From Glaciecola sp965658765 (GTDB taxonomy: Bacteria; Pseudomonadota; Gammaproteobacteria; Enterobacterales; Alteromonadaceae), in NCBI GenBank assembly GCA_965658765.1, contig CBFHTO010000004.1:23635-87634 (forward strand): 64,000 nucleotides of DNA, read 5' to 3'. Below the pieces are notes generated by a model that had not been told where the DNA came from, did no database searches, and worked only from the letters and a program-made list of their open reading frames with translations. A program made the translations under genes and the position numbers. Below, in pieces: positions 43,317 through 52,572 of this stretch (positions within the stretch are counted from its first letter, which is position 1; each line of letters begins with the position of its first letter).

Positions 43317-44342
43317 GTGACACTTTTTACCCTTTTATTAATCATGGCGTTTGAGCGTGTTACGACGAAATCTCAGCAATTTCATATTAGCAATGTAAGT
43401 CGTCAATATTTCACCCGTTTTATCAATAAATCCTATGACAAAAAAATACCAAGCTCGATATATGTGCTTTTAATCACAACACTACCAGCTGCAGTTGCTT
43501 GGTGGTTGGTAGATTCGTTACCAGGTTTTTTCGTATTTGCATTTTATTTATTAGCTTTATGGATGTGTTTAGGTTGTCCGGTCACGCGCCAAACCTATAA
43601 AAGATATTTACGCGCAGCAAATCGAGAGGACTTTCAAGCATGTGCGCTTCACAGTATGTCGTTCGGTACAGAAGGTGGTGAGTTATCTAAGGTCGGCAAA
43701 CAACTCGTGTTAGTTAACTATCGACAATATGCCAGCGTCATTATCTTTTTTATCTTGTTAGGTGTACCAGGGATGATTTTCTATTCTTTATTAAAAGAGT
43801 TGCCACCCTACTTAAGGAAATATGCAGCAAAGTCGGATCACAATAAAAGCGCTTCTAGTGAAATCAATTGCGATACCGATTTTGCAAAAGATACAATTGA
43901 AAGTGACAACAAAGAAACAGAAATACATTCAAGCAGCACTGGACCTAATCAACCGAGTTCATCACCCGTAGAACAGAAAGGTTCAAAAGCAGAAGCTCAA
44001 AGTTATACAACGCAAGAACATTATTTTGAAGCACTTGCAAATACTTCGGAAAGGATTTTATTTTTCCTAGATTGGCTTCCTGTTCGCATCACTGCGTTTG
44101 GCTTTTTGTTAGTTGGTAATTTCGCTAACGGTTTAAGCTTTTGGATCGAAAGCATCACAAAGCCAAAGCTTCGCGCATATGATGTGCTTGCTATGGTAGC
44201 AATAGCAACTCATGAAACAAACGAAAACAATAATCGTCTTTTTATCGATGAACCATTACAAATGGTAAAACTTGTTAAACGCAATATTGTGTTCTTGCTT
44301 ATGGTGATTTCATTTATGACCTTGCTTGGCGTTGTTAAATAA
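43317..44342 (+). CDS. ampE: AmpE-like inner-membrane protein
   Basis: A 341-residue polytopic membrane protein that begins VTLFTLLLIMAFERV and carries the family segments CPVTRQTYKRYLRAA, MSFGTEGGEL, VNYRQYASVIIFFILLGVPG and DWLPVRITAFGFLLVGNF. GTG at 43317 was chosen because AGAGGA stands six bases before it. It is longer than the E. coli protein (about 284) because of a hydrophilic Ser/Asp/Lys-rich insert of about 60 residues between membrane segments. AmpE is a proposed sensory partner of AmpD in beta-lactamase control; here it has no ampD beside it. Confidence 0.88.
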   Translation: MTLFTLLLIMAFERVTTKSQQFHISNVSRQYFTRFINKSYDKKIPSSIYVLLITTLPAAVAWWLVDSLPGFFVFAFYLLALWMCLGCPVTRQTYKRYLRAANREDFQACALHSMSFGTEGGELSKVGKQLVLVNYRQYASVIIFFILLGVPGMIFYSLLKELPPYLRKYAAKSDHNKSASSEINCDTDFAKDTIESDNKETEIHSSSTGPNQPSSSPVEQKGSKAEAQSYTTQEHYFEALANTSERILFFLDWLPVRITAFGFLLVGNFANGLSFWIESITKPKLRAYDVLAMVAIATHETNENNNRLFIDEPLQMVKLVKRNIVFLLMVISFMTLLGVVK

Positions 44343-44367
44343 ATGATTTATTTCCAAGCTCAATCTC

Positions 44368-44425
44368 TTTACATTTTCTCAAATTTAGTTACAATTACCA
44401 TATTGGTTAATTGGTAATACCAATT
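44368..44425 (+). promoter_or_regulatory. pdhR promoter and PdhR operator
   Basis: TTTACA (44368-44373) and TACAAT (44390-44395) with a 16-bp spacer form a good promoter. Just downstream at 44409-44425 is the perfect palindrome AATTGGTAATACCAATT, which matches the known PdhR box (ATTGGT-N3-ACCAAT). PdhR bound here would block its own operon until pyruvate releases it. The rest of the 367-bp stretch up to pdhR shows nothing else. Confidence 0.85.
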
Positions 44426-44709
44426 TTTCTGAATTAGTAGTGTTTTAGCTCATTGCTGTAACTTCAATAGTGCTAATAATTACTAAATTGCAGAACCTGT
44501 GGTTTAAGCAGTTTAATTGATGCTCAAACATCAATTTTGCGGAGTAAAAATACTAAGCGCTATCAGTGACGCGTTTTGTGTTAAAAAGCTGCCTTTTATC
44601 ATTAACCGAATATTTTAAGAGCATTCATTATTTGTAGATGGATATGTTATTGTCTCAAAGTAGGTGCTCGAATTTAGTTTTTTCCGCATACTAATGCAGG
44701 TTATTAAAC

Positions 44710-45459
44710 ATGATAAAACAAGCTAAATTGTCTGATGTGATCACAGAGCGACTAGAATCTATGATTATAGATGGTACGCTCGCTGCAGGCGAAAAACTTC
44801 TTCCTGAACGCGAGTTAGCAGCCCGCTTTCAAGTTTCGCGTCCATCGCTTCGTGAAGCGATTCAAAATTTACAAGCAAAAGGTTTAATCGAGCGTAAACA
44901 AGGTGGTGGCACATTTGTCTCTAGGCACCTAAATAAAAGAATCTCTGATCCCCTGTTAGAACTCATTTCGACTCGTCCCGAGACACAATTTGATTTATTG
45001 GAATTTCGTCATTCGCTAGAGGGTATGGCAGCTTTTTATGCCGCATTACGTGGGCAAGAGAGTGACCATGTATTATTGCAAAACACTTTAGATAAACTCA
45101 ATTCAAGTGAAGTCAAAGCCGACCCTGAGCTCGAAGCAAATACCCTTGGAGACTTCTACACAGCAATGGCAAAGGCATCCCAAAATATGGTCCTTGTGCA
45201 AGTAATGCAAGCAATGAGGTCAATGATGATTGACAACATAAAGCAAAATTTGGCCATGCTCAGAAGCGGTGCAAGGGTAGAGGGCGAGATTGCCGAGCAA
45301 CGCTTAGCAATACTTATGGCAATTAAATCGGGTGACCCCGAATCTGCAAGGGATGCAAGTCATAAGCATCTTTCGTTTATCGAGCAAACGCTTTTAGATA
45401 TTAATAAAAAAGACGTTAACATCCAGCGCAGTTTGCGTCGAATCGTTAGTGCACAATAA
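44710..45459 (+). CDS. pdhR: Pyruvate dehydrogenase complex repressor PdhR
   Basis: A 249-residue GntR-family (FadR subfamily) regulator. The winged helix (about 5-75) contains LLPERELAARFQVSRPSLREAI and ERKQGGGTFV; the C-terminal FCD helical domain binds pyruvate in E. coli PdhR. It precedes aceE, aceF and lpd, and a matching operator lies about 285 bases upstream of its ATG. Confidence 0.96.
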   Translation: MIKQAKLSDVITERLESMIIDGTLAAGEKLLPERELAARFQVSRPSLREAIQNLQAKGLIERKQGGGTFVSRHLNKRISDPLLELISTRPETQFDLLEFRHSLEGMAAFYAALRGQESDHVLLQNTLDKLNSSEVKADPELEANTLGDFYTAMAKASQNMVLVQVMQAMRSMMIDNIKQNLAMLRSGARVEGEIAEQRLAILMAIKSGDPESARDASHKHLSFIEQTLLDINKKDVNIQRSLRRIVSAQ

Positions 45460-45582
45460 TAAAGTAGTAGCGCGGAATTATTACAAAAGTGACGCGGAAT
45501 TAATGCTAGAACCATGCGGCTAATAAGAAGTGGTAGAGCTTCAAAAGTCGCCATATTTGAACAAGAGAAATAGGAAAATATT

Positions 45583-48255
45583 ATGGCTGAAGTGAAACAA
45601 TCGGATCTTGATCCTATTGAAACGCAAGAGTGGATTGAAGCACTAGAAGCAGTGTTAGAAGAAGAGGGCGTTGAACGCGCTCATTTCTTGTTAGAGTCGT
45701 TGATTGAAAAAGCACGTCGCAACGGCGCGCATTTACCATACGACGCGACTACTGCATACATCAATACCATTCCCGCTGGGCAAGAACCGACCATGCCGGG
45801 CGATCAAACCATTGAAACGAAAATAAGAAATGCTATTCGTTGGAACGCGTTGATGATGGTTCTAAGAGGCTCTAAAAAGGACCTTGAATTAGGCGGTCAT
45901 ATTTCTAGTTTTGCTTCATCAGCCATGCTATATGACGTTGGTTTTAATCATTTCTTTAAAGCGCCTACCGAAGACAATGGCGGCGACTATTTATTTGTAC
46001 AAGGCCACGTTTCTCCTGGTATTTATTCTCGTGCATACATAGAGGGTAGGTTAAGCGAAGATCAACTAGATATGTTTCGTCAAGAAGTCGATGGCAAAGG
46101 CTTATCTTCTTATCCTCATCCTAAATTGATGCCCGATTTTTGGCAGTTTCCGACTGTTTCAATGGGTTTAGGGCCGATGCAAGCCATATACCTAGCGCGT
46201 TTTCTTAAATATCTGACGAATAGAGGTTTGAAAGATTGCTCTGGTCAACGCGTGTGGTGCTTTATGGGTGATGGAGAAGTGGACGAACCAGAAAGCTTAG
46301 GTGCTATTGGTCTAGCTTCTCGTGAAAACCTAGATAACTTAACCTTTGTTATCAACTGTAATTTGCAAAGGTTGGATGGTCCGGTCCGAGGGAACGGTAA
46401 AATCATTCAAGAATTAGAAGGCACATTTAGAGGCGCTGGCTGGGAAGTGATTAAAGTTATATGGGGTCGCTATTGGGATCCTTTATTGGCTCGGGACACC
46501 TCCGGCAAATTATTAGATGTCATGAATGAAACCGTCGATGGAGAGTATCAAAACTACAAATCGAAAGGTGGTGCTTATACTCGCGACAACTTTTTTGGTA
46601 AATATCCAGAGTTAAAAGACATGGTGTCAAACATGTCGGATGAAGACATTTGGCGTTTGAATAGAGGCGGTCACGATCCTGTAAAAGTGTATGCAGCTTA
46701 CAAACGAGCAACGGAAACTGAAGGTCGTCCGCAGGTCATTTTAGCTAAGACAGTGAAAGGTTATGGCTTAGGAGACGCAGGTGAAGGTAAAAATATTGCG
46801 CACAATGTGAAGAAAATGGACGTCGACTCGGTGAAAAAATACCGCGACAGATTCAATATTCCATTGTCTGATGAAGACTGCGCAGAGCTTAATTATTTTA
46901 AATTCGATGAAGAGAGCCAAGAGTTTAAGTATTTAAAAGAAAAACGCGAGGCCCTAAATGGCTTTATGCCTGTGCGCCGTGCGAACAGCACTGAAGAGTT
47001 ACCAGCGCCTCCGTTAAAAGCTTTTGAAGCGGTTACAAAAGGCTCAGGCGATAGAGAAATCTCGACTACGATGGCCTTTGTTCGAGTGTTGACGGTAATG
47101 CTGAAAGACAAGCAAATGGGTAAGCGTGTTGTCCCTATTATTCCAGATGAGGCACGTACCTTCGGTATGGAAGGCTTATTCAGACAAGTCGGTATTTACA
47201 GTAACTCTGGACAGAAATATATCCCTCAGGATAAAGATCAGGTTGCCTATTATCGCGAAGATAAAAAAGGCCAAGTGTTGCAAGAGGGTATCAATGAGTT
47301 GGGCGCGATGTCTTCTTTTGTGGCAGCGGGCACCTCATACTCGCTGAACAACTTACCGATGTTGCCAGTTTATATTTATTACTCGATGTTCGGCTTCCAA
47401 CGTGTGGGTGACATGGCTTGGGCGGCAGGAGATAGTCAAACACGTGGCTTCCTAGTAGGCGGCACGGCTGGTAGAACCACTCTTAATGGTGAGGGCTTAC
47501 AACATCAGGACGGTCATTCTCACATTCAAGCTGGCTTGATCCCTAATTGTGTTTCATATGATCCAACGTACGGGTACGAAGTCGCTGTCATTGTTCAAGA
47601 CGGCATAAAGAGAATGCTCGAAGATCAAGAAAATGTTTTCTTCTATTTAACCGTAATGAACGAAAATTATGTTCAGCCTGAGATGCCAAAAGGCTGCGAA
47701 GAAGGCATTTTGAAAGGTATTTACTTGCTCGACAAAGTTGGTGGCGGCAATGCTAAGAAAAAAGTGAAGCTGCTCGGTTGCGGTACGATTTTACAGCAGG
47801 TTAGAGAAGCAGCTGAACTTCTTCATGAGGATTTTGGTGTATCGAGTGAAGTCTATAGTGTGCCCTCATTTAATGAACTTGGCAGAGACGGCTTAGACTG
47901 TGATCGTTTCAATTTACGTAATCCTGGTGACAAGGCAAAAGTACCATTTATAACTGAGGTATTGAGTGAAGGATATGATGGCCCGACGGTTGCTGCTACA
48001 GATTATATGAAGTCCTACGCTGATCAGGTAAGAGCGTATGTTCCTGGTTCATACCGTGTATTAGGGACTGACGGCTTTGGTCGTTCAGATAGTCGAGCTA
48101 ACTTGCGTCGTCATTTTGAAGTAGATGCTAACAACATAGCCTACGCTGCTTTATTCGAGTTATTCAATGCGGGAGACATTAGCGCTGATGACCTTGCAAA
48201 AGCGAAAGAAAAACTCGACATAGACGGCGATAAAATCAATCCGTTATACGCATAA
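45583..48255 (+). CDS. aceE: Pyruvate dehydrogenase E1 component AceE
   Basis: An 890-residue homodimeric thiamine diphosphate-dependent decarboxylase that converts pyruvate and transfers acetyl groups to the lipoyl domains of AceF. The ThDP/Mg motif runs from GDGEVDEPE to NCNLQRLDGPV. The central QHQDGHSH and C-terminal GTDGFGRSDSR segments are family-typical. The length matches E. coli. It lies 12 bases before aceF with GGAGG between them. Confidence 0.98.
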   Translation: MAEVKQSDLDPIETQEWIEALEAVLEEEGVERAHFLLESLIEKARRNGAHLPYDATTAYINTIPAGQEPTMPGDQTIETKIRNAIRWNALMMVLRGSKKDLELGGHISSFASSAMLYDVGFNHFFKAPTEDNGGDYLFVQGHVSPGIYSRAYIEGRLSEDQLDMFRQEVDGKGLSSYPHPKLMPDFWQFPTVSMGLGPMQAIYLARFLKYLTNRGLKDCSGQRVWCFMGDGEVDEPESLGAIGLASRENLDNLTFVINCNLQRLDGPVRGNGKIIQELEGTFRGAGWEVIKVIWGRYWDPLLARDTSGKLLDVMNETVDGEYQNYKSKGGAYTRDNFFGKYPELKDMVSNMSDEDIWRLNRGGHDPVKVYAAYKRATETEGRPQVILAKTVKGYGLGDAGEGKNIAHNVKKMDVDSVKKYRDRFNIPLSDEDCAELNYFKFDEESQEFKYLKEKREALNGFMPVRRANSTEELPAPPLKAFEAVTKGSGDREISTTMAFVRVLTVMLKDKQMGKRVVPIIPDEARTFGMEGLFRQVGIYSNSGQKYIPQDKDQVAYYREDKKGQVLQEGINELGAMSSFVAAGTSYSLNNLPMLPVYIYYSMFGFQRVGDMAWAAGDSQTRGFLVGGTAGRTTLNGEGLQHQDGHSHIQAGLIPNCVSYDPTYGYEVAVIVQDGIKRMLEDQENVFFYLTVMNENYVQPEMPKGCEEGILKGIYLLDKVGGGNAKKKVKLLGCGTILQQVREAAELLHEDFGVSSEVYSVPSFNELGRDGLDCDRFNLRNPGDKAKVPFITEVLSEGYDGPTVAATDYMKSYADQVRAYVPGSYRVLGTDGFGRSDSRANLRRHFEVDANNIAYAALFELFNAGDISADDLAKAKEKLDIDGDKINPLYA

Positions 48256-48267
48256 GGAGGCAATAAA

Positions 48268-50286
48268 ATGGCTGAATTAAAAGACATTATCGTCCCTGAT
48301 GTGGGTGGCGAAGAAGTTGAAATTATTGAAGTCTGCTGTGAAGTTGGTAATGAGCTTAATGCAGAAGACGCGTTCGTGACTGTTGAAAGCGACAAAGCAA
48401 GCATGGACATTCCGATCCCTTTCGATGGAACAGTGAAAGAGATTTCTGTATCTGTAGGTGACAAGATCAAAGAAGGTGATTTGTTAGGAAAAGCAGAATC
48501 AGGCGACGCTTCTGGCGCGTCTGATACGAGTGTAAGTGAGAGCTCTAAAACAGAAGAGAAAACCCAACCAAACGATGTGCCAAGCTCATCGTCTGATACG
48601 CCTAGTAAACAACAGAGCTCAAGTAATGGTGACTCTCTGGTAGAAGTGCTAGTTCCAGATATTGGAGACGCAAGCGATGTAGAGATCATCGAATTACTTG
48701 TAGGTGAAGGAGACACAGTCTCTGAAGAAGATGGTTTAATTACACTCGAGACCGATAAGGCAACGATGGATGTACCCGCTCCACAGGCGGGTACTATTAA
48801 ACAATTAAAAGTGAACGTGGGAGACAAAGTGTCTGAAGGTTCTCTGGTCTTAATTATGAGTACCACAGAGTCGTCAGAAAGGGCTGAATCTTCGCAAAGC
48901 CCACAAGAGGCCCAAAGCCAGCAAGACGATAAAAATGCATCTGTAACCGAAAGCTCTGAATCCCGTGTAATTGACGTGCATGTACCAGACATCGGTGACG
49001 CAACTGATGTTGACGTGATTGAAGTGCTCGTAAACGAAGGGGATGAAGTCGAAGCTGAAGACGGTTTAATTACGCTTGAAACAGACAAAGCGACAATGGA
49101 CGTGCCTGCTCCGCAAGCGGGTACTGTTGAAAAGCTGACAGTAAAAGTCGGAGATAAAGTCTCTGAAGGTTCGTTGGTTTTGAGCTTACAAATTAAGGGC
49201 TCTTCTGCTAACAAACCGGAACAAGCATCATCGACAAAACAAGCTGTTGCTGCTCCTGCACAAAGTACTTCTGCTGATACGCAAAAGCAAAGTCAGAAAA
49301 ATGCAGCCAAAGCGCCACCAGTGCCACATCATCCGTCGGCGGGTGAACGAGGTCGCTCTGGAAGTGTTTATGCTTCGCCTTCGGTACGTCGTTTAGCAAG
49401 AGAATTTGGCGTAGATTTGACTCAGGTCGAGGGTTCAGGACGCAAAAAACGGATTTTAAAAGAAGATGTTCAATCTTATGTTAAATATGAGTTATCTCGT
49501 CCTAAGGTCGCGTCTGCGACAGCCGGCAAGGGTGAAGGTGGTTTGCAAGTTATTGCTCCACCGAAGGTCGATTTTTCCAAGTTTGGAGAAGTAGAAGAAA
49601 TTCCACTCACACGTATTCAAAAGTTGTCTGGACCAAACCTACATCGAAATTGGGTAACCATTCCTCATGTCACTCAATTTGAGGAAGCTGACATTACGGA
49701 TCTTGAAGACTTCCGTAAAGAGCAAAATAAGATTGCTGAAAAACGCAAGCTTGGAGTTAAAATCACGCCCTTAGTGTTTATGATGAAAGCCGTTGCAGAC
49801 GCACTTAAGGCTTATCCAACATTTAATACTTCACTTTCAGAGTCTGGTGAAAGCTTAATTCAGAAAAAGTACTTTCATATTGGCATAGCAGTTGATACAC
49901 CAAACGGATTGGTTGTGCCGGTTGTGCGCGATGTTGACAAAAAAGGCATCATGGAAATTTCTAAAGAACTTATGGAAATAAGTATTAAAGCAAGAGACGG
50001 AAAACTCAAATCTGCAGACATGCAAGGCAGTTGTTTTACTATTTCAAGTTTAGGTGGGATCGGTGGTACTGCGTTTACTCCGATCGTGAATGCGCCAGAT
50101 GTCGCAATACTTGGAGTCAGTAAAAGTGAAATCAAACCAAAGTGGGATGGTAAAGAATTCTTACCTCGCCTAATGTTACCGCTATCTTTGTCTTACGACC
50201 ATCGTGTAATAGATGGAGCTCTAGCTGCCCGATTTGCGGTGCATCTTGCTGAGTGTTTGGCTGATATTCGTCGAATATTGCTGTAG
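48268..50286 (+). CDS. aceF: Dihydrolipoyl acetyltransferase AceF (PDH E2, three lipoyl domains)
   Basis: A 672-residue core protein of the PDH complex. Three lipoyl domains are visible with lipoyl lysines at Lys43 (ESDKAS), Lys164 and Lys274 (both ETDKATMDVPAPQAG). They are separated by Ser/Gln/Ala-rich mobile linkers. A peripheral subunit-binding domain (SPSVRRLAREFGVDL) and the catalytic CAT domain follow, the latter ending with His645-x3-Asp649-Gly650. Lipoyl domains 2 and 3 are nearly identical in places, which suggests duplication or gene conversion; domain 1 has diverged. Confidence 0.98.
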   Translation: MAELKDIIVPDVGGEEVEIIEVCCEVGNELNAEDAFVTVESDKASMDIPIPFDGTVKEISVSVGDKIKEGDLLGKAESGDASGASDTSVSESSKTEEKTQPNDVPSSSSDTPSKQQSSSNGDSLVEVLVPDIGDASDVEIIELLVGEGDTVSEEDGLITLETDKATMDVPAPQAGTIKQLKVNVGDKVSEGSLVLIMSTTESSERAESSQSPQEAQSQQDDKNASVTESSESRVIDVHVPDIGDATDVDVIEVLVNEGDEVEAEDGLITLETDKATMDVPAPQAGTVEKLTVKVGDKVSEGSLVLSLQIKGSSANKPEQASSTKQAVAAPAQSTSADTQKQSQKNAAKAPPVPHHPSAGERGRSGSVYASPSVRRLAREFGVDLTQVEGSGRKKRILKEDVQSYVKYELSRPKVASATAGKGEGGLQVIAPPKVDFSKFGEVEEIPLTRIQKLSGPNLHRNWVTIPHVTQFEEADITDLEDFRKEQNKIAEKRKLGVKITPLVFMMKAVADALKAYPTFNTSLSESGESLIQKKYFHIGIAVDTPNGLVVPVVRDVDKKGIMEISKELMEISIKARDGKLKSADMQGSCFTISSLGGIGGTAFTPIVNAPDVAILGVSKSEIKPKWDGKEFLPRLMLPLSLSYDHRVIDGALAARFAVHLAECLADIRRILL

Positions 50287-50471
50287 GCCATAGTATTCAA
50301 GGAAAGCAGGTTATACAAAATATAGTTTAATTTGTGTCGGTCTGGTTAATTTTAGTCTCTTGGGTAAAAGCGAGAGACTTAGAGATTTAGGTCAAGCAAA
50401 TTAGAGATGAATTGCCGTATGAATTACCGTAAAATATGCGGCATAAAATGAATCAATAAATTGAGGTCATA
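50287..50471 (+). other. aceF-lpd spacer
   Basis: A 185-bp gap containing an inverted repeat AGTCTCT/AGAGACT (50354-50360, 50373-50379, 12-base loop) without a T run. Before lpd lies TTGCCG, 17 bases, TATGCG, which could be a weak separate lpd promoter. lpd also serves other 2-oxoacid dehydrogenases, so an own promoter would be reasonable. Confidence 0.35.
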
Positions 50472-51896
50472 ATGAGCGAAATCAAAACACAGTTAGTGGT
50501 ACTGGGTGCGGGTCCTGGTGGTTATTCAGCTGCATTCAGAGCTGCCGACTTAGGCATTGATACAATAATCGTTGATGCTAGAGCAACCTTGGGTGGTGTT
50601 TGCTTGAACGTTGGCTGTATTCCGTCAAAAGCCTTGTTGCACGTTGCTAAAGTGATTCAAGAAGCAAAACATTTATCAAGTCACGGTGTAACCTTTGGTG
50701 AGCCAAGCTTTGACTTAGACAAAATACGCGGCTGGAAAGATTCTGTCGTTGGACAATTAACGAAAGGCTTGGACGGCATGTCTAAGATGCGCAAAGTTAA
50801 ACATGTTCAAGGCTACGGCAAATTTACTGGTGCTAATACACTGAACGTTGAAGGCGACGATGGTACAACTACCATTACCTTTGATAATGCAATTATTGCT
50901 GCTGGTTCTGAGCCTGTTTCATTGCCGTTTGTGCCAAAAGATGACGACCGCATAATCGACAGTACCGGTGCACTTGAAATGAAAGACATACCGGAAAAAA
51001 TGCTGGTATTAGGCGGCGGTATCATTGGTCTAGAAATGGGCACTGTATACCATGCTCTAGGCTCTCAAATTGATGTGGTCGAGTTCCTTGATCAACTTGT
51101 TCCTGCGGCAGACAAAGATGTTATGAAGGTCTACATGAAGACCATCAAAAACAAATTTAATGTCATGCTCGAAACTAAGGTTACTGCAGTTGAATCAAAA
51201 GACGACGGTGTTTATGTAAGCTTTGAAGGGAAGCAAGCGCCAAGCGAGCCTGTCAGATATGACCGAGTACTTGTGGCTGTTGGGCGCAGACCTAACGGGT
51301 CGTTACTGGACGCTGATAAGGCTGGTGTTAAGGTAGACGAACGTGGATTCATAAATGTTGATAAGCAAATGCGCACAAACGTGTCGAACGTTTTTGCTAT
51401 TGGTGATTTAGTCGGACAGCCTATGCTTGCGCATAAAGCGGTACACGAAGGTCATGTTGCCGCCGAGGTCATCGCTGGTCAGAAGCATTTCTTTGACCCA
51501 CGAGGCATTCCTTCAGTTGCGTATACTGAGCCAGAAATTGCTTGGGTAGGTTTGACTGAAAAAGAAGCTAAAGAGCAAGGCGTGAACTATGAGGCTGCAA
51601 CTTTCCCTTGGGCAGCATCGGGCCGAGCAATAGCATCTGCTGCGACAGATGGTCTGACAAAAATGATTTTCGACAAAGACACAGGCCGCGTGATTGGTGG
51701 TGCTATCATTGGCACTAACGCAGGCGAAATGCTTGGCGAAATTGGACTCGCGATCGAAATGGGCGCTGACGCAGAAGACGTGGCCTTAACGATACACGCT
51801 CATCCAACGTTGAACGAATCGATTGGTTTAGCGTCTGAGATTTTCGAGGGCAGCATTACGGACATGCCTAATCCGAAAGCCAAAAAGAAAAAGTAA
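50472..51896 (+). CDS. lpdA: Dihydrolipoyl dehydrogenase (E3)
   Basis: A 474-residue FAD disulfide oxidoreductase that reoxidises lipoyl groups with NAD+. The FAD loop is LGAGPGGYSAAFRAA, the redox disulfide is Cys44-Cys49 (GGVCLNVGCIPS), the NAD loop is VLGGGIIGLEMG, and the catalytic His is in AHPTLNES. Length and position after aceF are standard. Confidence 0.98.
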   Translation: MSEIKTQLVVLGAGPGGYSAAFRAADLGIDTIIVDARATLGGVCLNVGCIPSKALLHVAKVIQEAKHLSSHGVTFGEPSFDLDKIRGWKDSVVGQLTKGLDGMSKMRKVKHVQGYGKFTGANTLNVEGDDGTTTITFDNAIIAAGSEPVSLPFVPKDDDRIIDSTGALEMKDIPEKMLVLGGGIIGLEMGTVYHALGSQIDVVEFLDQLVPAADKDVMKVYMKTIKNKFNVMLETKVTAVESKDDGVYVSFEGKQAPSEPVRYDRVLVAVGRRPNGSLLDADKAGVKVDERGFINVDKQMRTNVSNVFAIGDLVGQPMLAHKAVHEGHVAAEVIAGQKHFFDPRGIPSVAYTEPEIAWVGLTEKEAKEQGVNYEAATFPWAASGRAIASAATDGLTKMIFDKDTGRVIGGAIIGTNAGEMLGEIGLAIEMGADAEDVALTIHAHPTLNESIGLASEIFEGSITDMPNPKAKKKK

Positions 51897-51908
51897 TTCA
51901 TCAGGACG

Positions 51909-51934
51909 TCCGAGCTTTATATCCGAGCTTTATA
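51909..51934 (+). repeat. Tandem 13-bp duplication
   Basis: TCCGAGCTTTATA occurs twice in immediate succession (51909-51921, 51922-51934), 12 bases after the lpd stop. It is probably a simple replication-slippage duplication. Confidence 0.85.
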
Positions 51935-52016
51935 GGTGAGGTGCTAAGTGAAAAGTTATATTTAGCTTGGCCTTAAACGATAAGTAAGTCCGGACGATGT
52001 TTTGAAGAGCTAAACG

Positions 52017-52065
52017 AAAGTCAGCAATAGTGCACGCGTCGCTTTGTTGGCTTTTTCTTTTTGTG
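52017..52065 (+). terminator. Rho-independent terminator of the pdh-lpd region
   Basis: AAAGTCAGCAA (52017-52027) pairs with TTGTTGGCTTT (52044-52054) through 11 pairs including wobbles, and is followed by TTCTTTTTG. It lies about 120 bases past the lpd stop. Confidence 0.65.
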
Positions 52066-52169
52066 CTTTCTAAATTTGTGTTGAGTCGACTACGCGGGTA
52101 ATATCACAAAATTATCATCACATTTTGCAACATTCATTGATTCGCTGTCTGTAAAGGGCTTTATCGTTC

Positions 52170-52412
52170 ATGCAACAACTTGAATTTTTTGAAATACCCA
52201 GTCCTTGCATAGGAGTTTGTCAATCGGGCCCTAAAGGGTTTTGCTTAGGTTGTTTTAGAAGCCGAGAAGAACGTCAACACTGGCTCAAGATTGATAACGC
52301 AACCAAGCGTATCATTGTTAAAGCATGCAGTCGTCGTAAGAAAGCGTACTTAGCACGGCAAAATAAACCGTCATTATCTAGTCCCTCACCAGAGCAAGGC
52401 GAGCTTTTCTAA
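52170..52412 (+). CDS. DUF1289 family cysteine-rich small protein
   Basis: An 80-residue protein with the DUF1289 pattern SPCIGVC ... GFCLGCFRSREERQHW. The four cysteines (13, 17, 25, 28) could bind zinc or an Fe-S cluster. A basic C-terminal half follows. The molecular function of the family is not established. It stands alone, with its own short upstream region after the lpd terminator. Confidence 0.88.
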   Translation: MQQLEFFEIPSPCIGVCQSGPKGFCLGCFRSREERQHWLKIDNATKRIIVKACSRRKKAYLARQNKPSLSSPSPEQGELF

Positions 52413-52572
52413 TTTATTCCTGCGTATATTTTTTGTTACCTATCAGAGTTAAGAAAACTTTTATAATTGATGTTCTATCGAGAGAAGCGATTCGGTGTGC
52501 TGATTAAAGTGAATCCACGAGTATTTTCTTTAAAAAGTACCGATATGACCTTACAAGAACCTTGAGTTAGGA

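Noticed and set aside
48141..49214. Long minus-strand open frame (about 357 codons) opposite aceF
   Set aside because: It is the low-complexity Ser/Thr-rich mirror of the acidic, repetitive lipoyl-domain coding sequence of aceF, with no domain of its own.
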